Assembly: GCA_036519295.1 (NCBI GenBank)
Contig: DATDLN010000175.1
Span: 1-28,161 of the forward strand
Direction of reading: 5' to 3'
Length of the DNA: 28,161 bases
Source: JACVRW01 sp036519295
GTDB lineage: Bacteria > Actinomycetota > Thermoleophilia > Solirubrobacterales > Thermoleophilaceae
Shown here piece after piece: positions 23,598 to 28,161 of this stretch; positions within the stretch are counted from its first letter, which is position 1, and each line of letters begins with the position of its first letter. Below the pieces are notes generated by a model. That model was not told the origin of the DNA. It did not search any database and worked only from the letters and a program-made list of their open reading frames with translations. A program made the translations under genes and the position numbers.

Positions 23598-25252
23598 CTA
23601 TTCGGCCACCGGCGCTTGACCCAGCTCGCGCACCGCATACGCGGCCGCCTCGGCGCGGCTTCGGAGCTCGAGCTTCGACAAGATGTTCGCGACGTGGTGC
23701 TCCGCGGTCCGGCGGCTGATGTAGAGGCGCTGCGCGATCTCCAGATTCGAGCACCCGGCGGCGAGGAGCGAGAGGACCTCGGTCTCCCGCTTGGTCAGGG
23801 TTCCGTAGCGCTTCGGCCAGGGACGACCGCCGGCCGATCCGAGCGTTCGAAGGAGCTCGGCAGCGGCGTCGGCGTCCCGCCTTGCGCCCAGGTGCTCGAA
23901 CGTGGCGAGCGCCGACCGCGCCTCGGCGGCGGCGCCGGCCGGAGCCTCAGCGGCGAGCACCCGGGCGAGCTCGAGCTGTGCCCGTGCGGACTCGAACGGC
24001 AGGTCCAGCGCCGAGAACGCCTCCACGGCCGCGTGCAGATCGGAGCGGGCCAGCTCGTCGCCTTCCGCGGCACGCAGCCGTCCCGCCGCGAGCTTCGCGG
24101 CGGCTGCCGTCGAATCGTCCCGGGAGGTAGTGGCGAGGGACGTGAGCCGTTCGAGCGCCGCTCTGGCCGCATCGAGGTCGCGGCGAGCCAGGTGGGTGTC
24201 CACCAGCAGTTCGAGCAAGGGCGCGCAGGCAGGGTCGGAGGGATTCTCCCCCTCGAGGCATAGACGGGCGAGGTCCTGGGCCAGCGCCAGGTCCCCCCGG
24301 GCCAGCGCAATCGTCGCCAGCACCTGCCGCGCCGCCGGGCGCGACTCGTTCCCCTCGAGCAGGCGCTCGGCCTCCTCCAACCGTCCCTGCCGCACCCGAA
24401 GCCCGGCGAGCCTGGCGAGCGGAACCGCTCGCATCGCACGAAGCCCGCCCTCGAACACTCGTGCCGCGGCGAGCAGCTCCTCCTCCGCCTCCGCCCAGCG
24501 ACCGACCGCGATGAGGATCCCGCCGTGGTGGAGCCGACAGGTAGGGGCACGAAGTCGCCCCACTGGACGAAGCGCTGGGCGGTGGCGATCCACTGCTCGG
24601 CGCGCCTGACGTCCGTTGCGAGCTCACACGCTCCCAACAGCCTGCAATAGATCTCGCCGATCGAGTGGATGCGGGCCACCTCGCCCCCGGGGTTGGCGGC
24701 CATCGCCTCGTCGATCAGCGACATTCCCTCCTCGACGCGACCGGAGGCCACGTAGGCGTGGCCCAGCAGGGCCTGCGCGCTGAACTCGAGGTCCCGATCG
24801 CCGAACCGCCTGGCAATCGTGACCGCGGCCATCGCGAGACGCTCGCGCTCGGCCGGATCGTCCGTCCACGGAGCGCGGTCGAGGGCCAGCCGCCCGTGCT
24901 CGACGCACTCCTCAACCCCCTCGAGGAGGCGCTCGGCCCACGCCATCCAGCCGCTCGCGGCCGCGAAGTTGCCGTGGACCGCTCCATGGAGAAACGCCAG
25001 CCAGCGCGCCATCTCCGCTGCCTTCACCGGGTTGTCCTCCCGGCGGTAAGCCGCGAAAGCGCGCTCCGTCGCCTCGATGGCCTCGAGGTGCCGGCCCTGA
25101 AAGTGCGCCGCCTGACCGAGGCCGTCGAGGGCGGTGCCGGTCTCGCTCGGCTCCAGCGCCTGCTCGAAGCAGGATCGCGCGGTGGCCCACTCGGCCGCGG
25201 TCAGCGCCTCCCGGCCGCGGCGCAGCAGGTCCTCCGGAGCGTCCGCGTCCAT
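23598..25252 (-). pseudogene. TPR-containing LuxR-family transcriptional regulator, frame-broken
   Basis: The 5' half (from ATG 25252, MDADAPEDLLRRGREALTAA) is made of TPR-like helices, and the 3' half continues with TCRLHHGGILIAVGRWAEAE and more TPR helices, ending in a LuxR helix-turn-helix (LTKRETEVLSLLAAGCSNLE, IAQRLYISRRTAEHHVANIL, SKLELRSRAEAAAYAVRELG). The two halves are in different frames; the break is at about 24543. Adding one base to the GGGG at 24544-24547 gives V-P-P-T-C-R and joins them into about 551 aa. No ATPase domain is present, unlike full LAL regulators. Either a fresh pseudogene or a missed base. Target genes unknown; the neighbouring MMPL gene is a candidate. Confidence 0.8.
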
Positions 25253-25297
25253 CACGGCGATGATCCCACCGACCCGGTGGCCCGCGTGCACCGCACG

Positions 25298-25870
25298 CTA
25301 CCGGCCATCGTCGGCGCGCCGGTAGCGGACGTAGACGACGCGAGAGCCAAACGTCCGTGTCTCGACGAGCTCCAGGTTGATCCGCTCCTCGAGGGCGGGA
25401 AAGAACGGCGTGCCGCCGCCCAGGACGACGGGGCTGACGAAGAGCCGGTACTCGTCGATGAGGCCGGGCCTCATGAACGTGGAGGCCAGGCCGGCGCCGC
25501 CGACGGCCAGGTCCTTGCCCGGCTCCACCTTCAGCCTGGCGACCTCTTCGGCGGCGTTGTCTCTGACCAGCCGGGCGTTGCCCTCGACCTCCTCCAGGGT
25601 CGTCGAGAACACGATCTTCGGTGTGTCCTTCCAGATGCGGGCGAACTCGAGCGTGTGCTCTGGGGCTGACGGTTGCTCGTCGGCCCACGTCTCCCAGACA
25701 CGCATCGTCTCGTACAGCCGCCGTCCGTAGAGGTGGACGCCCAGCTCCCGCGCCTGCTGGTTATGGAACCGGTGCAGCTCCTCGTCCGGCGCCGACCAGT
25801 CGATCTCCGCCTCGGGTCCGGCGATGAAGCCGTCCAGCGACACTCCGAACGAGTAGATCAGCTTTCTCAT
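25298..25870 (-). CDS. Dihydrofolate reductase-like (RibD C-terminal domain) protein
   Basis: A 190-aa protein of the RibD_C/DHFR-like family. Visible: MRKLIYSFGVSLDGFIAGPE at the N-terminus, LYGRRLYETMRVW, PKIVFSTTLEEVEGNARLV, DLAVGGAGLASTFM and a C-terminal ELVETRTFGSRVVYVRY. These small NADPH-binding proteins are often of unknown substrate and are not the housekeeping DHFR. ATG 25870 is preferred over the GTG three bases upstream because of spacing to the GAGGAGGAG ribosome site. Divergent from a second family member at 26001, with 130 bases between. Confidence 0.88.
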   Translation of the reverse strand: MRKLIYSFGVSLDGFIAGPEAEIDWSAPDEELHRFHNQQARELGVHLYGRRLYETMRVWETWADEQPSAPEHTLEFARIWKDTPKIVFSTTLEEVEGNARLVRDNAAEEVARLKVEPGKDLAVGGAGLASTFMRPGLIDEYRLFVSPVVLGGGTPFFPALEERINLELVETRTFGSRVVYVRYRRADDGR

Positions 25871-25914
25871 CACACTCCTCCTCGGTCGGCGCCCAATCCT
25901 GTGTGATTCTGACC

Positions 25915-25928
25915 CCGCCGGCCGGCGG
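25915..25928. promoter_or_regulatory. Perfect GC palindrome in the divergent reductase promoter region
   Basis: CCGCCGGCCGGCGG lies near the middle of the 130-base gap between the two divergent reductase genes. It could be an operator, but GC-only palindromes arise easily at this base composition. Confidence 0.3.
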
Positions 25929-26000
25929 CGCGATGAGTTCCGGCCGGGCGGGTGGTCTTTGAGGGCATCTCATGTTGACTCCGAGTGGAGGTGAATGCTG

Positions 26001-26600
26001 ATGAGCAAGGTCGTCGCCGGAATCACGACGTCTGTCGACGGGTGCATCGCGGGGCCGAACGACGGTCCGGCCAAGGGGCTCGGCGACGGCGGCGAGCGTC
26101 TGCACTACTGGGTGTTCGGCGGGCCCTGGACATACGCCGTCGAGCCGAAGGGCGAGCCGACCGGGGACGATGCCGCCTGGTTGGCGGAGGTTTCGTCGCG
26201 CGTCGGCGCGGTGGTCGGCGGCCGCTGGACCTATGAAGCGGCTCGACACTGGGGAGACAAGAACCCCTGGGGGCTGCCGTTCTTCATCGTTACGCATCGG
26301 CCGGAGGAAGAACCGCAGGGCGGGGAGTTTACGTTCGTCTCGGGAGTAGAGGCGGCTATCGAGCGCGCGCGCGAGGCGGCCGGGGACAAGGACGTCCACG
26401 TCATGGGCGGAGCCGACGTCATCCGTCAGGCGCTCGAGGCCAGGCTCGTGGACGAGCTGAGCATCATCATCGCGCCGGTCGTCCTGGGCGGCGGCAAGCG
26501 ACTGTTCGATGGGTTCTCACGATCGCTGGACCTGGAGCACCTCGGGGTGCGGCAGTCGCCGTTCGCGACGTTCATCGACTACCGCGTGAAGCCGTCCTGA
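26001..26600 (+). CDS. Dihydrofolate reductase-like (RibD C-terminal domain) protein, second copy
   Basis: A 199-aa protein of the same family: MSKVVAGITTSVDGCIAGPN, VGAVVGGRWTYEAARHWGDK, PFFIVTHRPEEEP, HVMGGADVIRQALEARLVDE and LSIIIAPVVLGGGKRLFDGF. The VMGGADVI and PVVLGGGKRLF blocks are the nucleotide-binding and substrate-side signatures. ATG 26001 is chosen over ATG 25995 because GGAGGTGA at 25987-25994 is then correctly spaced. Its sequence is clearly different from the divergent copy (different spacing after the first strand), so the pair is old rather than a fresh duplication. Confidence 0.9.
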   Translation: MSKVVAGITTSVDGCIAGPNDGPAKGLGDGGERLHYWVFGGPWTYAVEPKGEPTGDDAAWLAEVSSRVGAVVGGRWTYEAARHWGDKNPWGLPFFIVTHRPEEEPQGGEFTFVSGVEAAIERAREAAGDKDVHVMGGADVIRQALEARLVDELSIIIAPVVLGGGKRLFDGFSRSLDLEHLGVRQSPFATFIDYRVKPS

Positions 26601-26647
26601 CCCGGGCCGCCGGTGCTGTTCCATCACGAGGGGGGACACGCAGGACC

Positions 26648-27661
26648 TCAGGGACGAACGCCGAGCGCGCCCAGTAGCAGCGGTAGCGAACGCTCGAGCT
26701 CGCGCTCCCAGTATGGCCAGGCGTGGACGCCGTGCCCGTAGAAGTCCGCCTCGACGGGAACATGCAGGCGCTGCAGTCTCCGGGCAAAGGCGCGCCCCTC
26801 GCGTTGAACGGTGGCCTCCACCACGTCCCGCGGGTCTCCGGGCTGCTCGAACGGGCCGGGTTGGCCGTCGCCCGCGGAGACGAACAGCCGCGTACCGCGC
26901 AGCCGCGCCGCCAGCTCGGTGGGGTCGTGCGCGGCCCACACGCGGCGCTGGCGCTTCGGGTCGCCCCAGACGTCCAGGGGGTCGTCCGTGTGCGACGAGA
27001 AGAGGTTGAGATGGAAGCGGACGTCCTCGAGCGGATGGAGCAGGCCGGAGTACGAGGCCGCGGCCCGGAACAGACCGGGGTGCCGCGCGGCGTAGTCCAT
27101 GGCACCGAGGCCTCCCATCGACAGACCGGCCACGGCTCGGCGCGTACCCGCGCCGTAGCCGCGCTCGAGGATCTGGCGCAGTTCAACGAGGTGGTAGGTC
27201 TCCCAGCCCGGTTTGCCGCCGGCCCGCCAGTTCGAGTAGAAGCCGACCGCGCCCGCTTCGGGCATGACCACGAGCACCCGGCGCAGGGCCGGCAGCTCCC
27301 CGATGTGCGTCTCGCGCGTCCAGCTGTCGTAGGTGTCGCAGCATCCGTGCAGTAGGTAGAGGGTCGGCCAGTGCCGTCGCCTGCGCCCACGGGACCAGCC
27401 CTCCGGGGTGAGCAGCCGGACCTTCGCTGTGCCTCCAAGCGCCGGCGACTGCACGGTCAGGTCGACGATCCGGGGCCCGACGTGCCGCTCGGCCACCACG
27501 GCGGCACCGTCGGCCGCCCGCGGGCGCCCCAGCACGGCCGAGTGGTCGCCGTCACCGCAGGCGAGTAGCCAGGTCGCCGCGACCATCGCGAGCGCGACGG
27601 CGAGGTCCAGCACGCGCCTTTTCGAAGACTCGGACAGATCCGAGGAGAACGTAGCGCCCAC
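26648..27661 (-). CDS. Secreted alpha/beta-hydrolase esterase (antigen 85/esterase D-like), probable lipoprotein
   Basis: A 337-aa serine hydrolase. A hydrophobic N-terminal segment (VLDLAVALAMVAATWLLACG) ends in a lipobox-like LLAC, with Cys35 as possible lipid anchor. Catalytic-domain marks are LYLLHGCCDTYDSW (oxyanion loop), GLSMGGLGAMDYAARHP with nucleophile Ser181, and YGHGVHAWPYWERELERSLP with His313, which recalls the HSWxYW end of mycolyltransferases and related esterases. Likely acts outside the membrane on acyl esters. Starts at GTG 27661, 38 bases downstream of the TetR gene on the same strand, so probably cotranscribed with and controlled by it. Confidence 0.85.
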   Translation of the reverse strand: MGATFSSDLSESSKRRVLDLAVALAMVAATWLLACGDGDHSAVLGRPRAADGAAVVAERHVGPRIVDLTVQSPALGGTAKVRLLTPEGWSRGRRRRHWPTLYLLHGCCDTYDSWTRETHIGELPALRRVLVVMPEAGAVGFYSNWRAGGKPGWETYHLVELRQILERGYGAGTRRAVAGLSMGGLGAMDYAARHPGLFRAAASYSGLLHPLEDVRFHLNLFSSHTDDPLDVWGDPKRQRRVWAAHDPTELAARLRGTRLFVSAGDGQPGPFEQPGDPRDVVEATVQREGRAFARRLQRLHVPVEADFYGHGVHAWPYWERELERSLPLLLGALGVRP

Positions 27662-27699
27662 GCCGTTGGCCTCGCGGCGACCCGGTCGAGGCGCAGGGC

Positions 27700-28161
27700 T
27701 CAGGACGGCAGGCCGTCGAAATAGCGCTGCAGCGAGGGGGCGATGAGGCTGACGATCGCCTGCGGCGGCGCGGACGCGAGCGGCTCGACGCGCAGGACGT
27801 AGCGCGCGAAGGCGAGACCCAGGATCTGTGTCGCGACGGCGGTGGCTCTCAGCTCTGAGTCGGGTTCTTCGATCGCACGGGCGAAGCGCGGAATGATCTG
27901 ACGCTCGACGAACTCGCGCAGTACCTCCGGCTGGCTCGAGGCCGCGCGCAGCACACTGATGAGCGGGTTCCCGGTGACGGGGTTGTCCCAGACCTTGAGG
28001 AACCGCGTGACGAGCCGCGCGCCGAGGTCGTCGGTGCCCTCCGCGAGCAGGGCGTCGATGGCGTCCGCCGGATTCACCGGCAATCGCAGCGACTCGACGA
28101 ACAGCCCGCTCTTCGAGCCGAAGTAGTACGAGACGAGCGCAGGGTCCACACCCGCGTCACG
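27700..28161 (-). CDS. TetR family transcriptional regulator, N-terminus cut by window edge
   Basis: The visible 153 residues begin inside the helix-turn-helix (RDAGVDPALVSYYFGSKSGL, the recognition helix and the Y-Y-F-G-S-K motif) and continue through the ligand-binding domain with the TetR_C-type ending IVSLIAPSLQRYFDGLPS. The gene continues beyond the right edge. It probably regulates the downstream esterase or a divergent gene outside the window. Confidence 0.9.
   Translation of the reverse strand, partial: RDAGVDPALVSYYFGSKSGLFVESLRLPVNPADAIDALLAEGTDDLGARLVTRFLKVWDNPVTGNPLISVLRAASSQPEVLREFVERQIIPRFARAIEEPDSELRATAVATQILGLAFARYVLRVEPLASAPPQAIVSLIAPSLQRYFDGLPS

Overview
The window is GC-rich, densely coding DNA from a high-GC Gram-positive bacterium. 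A beta-propeller remnant with repeated 'GCV...SPDGxNVYVAS' units, common in Solirubrobacter/Conexibacter-type genomes, and the overall gene set suggest an actinomycete near the Thermoleophilia. This placement is inference; there is no rRNA to confirm it. Several genes carry single-base frame breaks beside G runs, so this may be a draft or metagenome assembly.

Layout. 1-606: the 3' part of a frame-broken FAD amine oxidoreductase. 619-8149: a same-strand block of two APC-type permeases with C-terminal universal-stress-protein domains, a 61-aa membrane protein between them, two TrkA/RCK proteins, a ferredoxin-reductase-like flavoprotein and a DUF2236 (MpaB-like) oxygenase. 8156-11642: an HNH endonuclease gene on the minus strand, split by a complete IS21-family element (8510-11273) with clear ends, target duplication, istA and istB. 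A Gram-positive-type SOS (LexA) box abuts the start of the split gene. 11725-11795: tRNA-Gln(CTG). 11806-15643: a small unknown gene and a heterodimeric ABC exporter with an AT-rich palindrome at its promoter. 15736-20326: a small unknown gene, then two divergent transcription units. One encodes two carboxyltransferase subunits; the other encodes biotin carrier, biotin carboxylase and a LamB/YcsF (PxpA-like) hydrolase. 20335-21255: two gene remnants meeting head to head. 21369-28161: an MMPL transporter, a frame-broken TPR-LuxR regulator, a divergent pair of DHFR/RibD-C-like reductases, a secreted esterase and the 3' part of a TetR regulator.

The most interesting unit is 15928-20326. The two carboxyltransferase subunits look more like the matching domains of urea carboxylase than like short PxpB/PxpC. 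With the separate biotin carboxylase and carrier they rebuild a urea-carboxylase-like enzyme from four polypeptides, coupled to a PxpA-type ring-opening hydrolase instead of allophanate hydrolase. I infer a biotin-dependent carboxylase/hydrolase for a lactam or amide; the substrate cannot be read from sequence.

The second clear story is the SOS-boxed HNH gene. Removing the IS21 element and one target copy restores an uninterrupted 238-codon reading frame with two copies of a 'YDWxxIQ...ECxxxFGFxxxAW' module.
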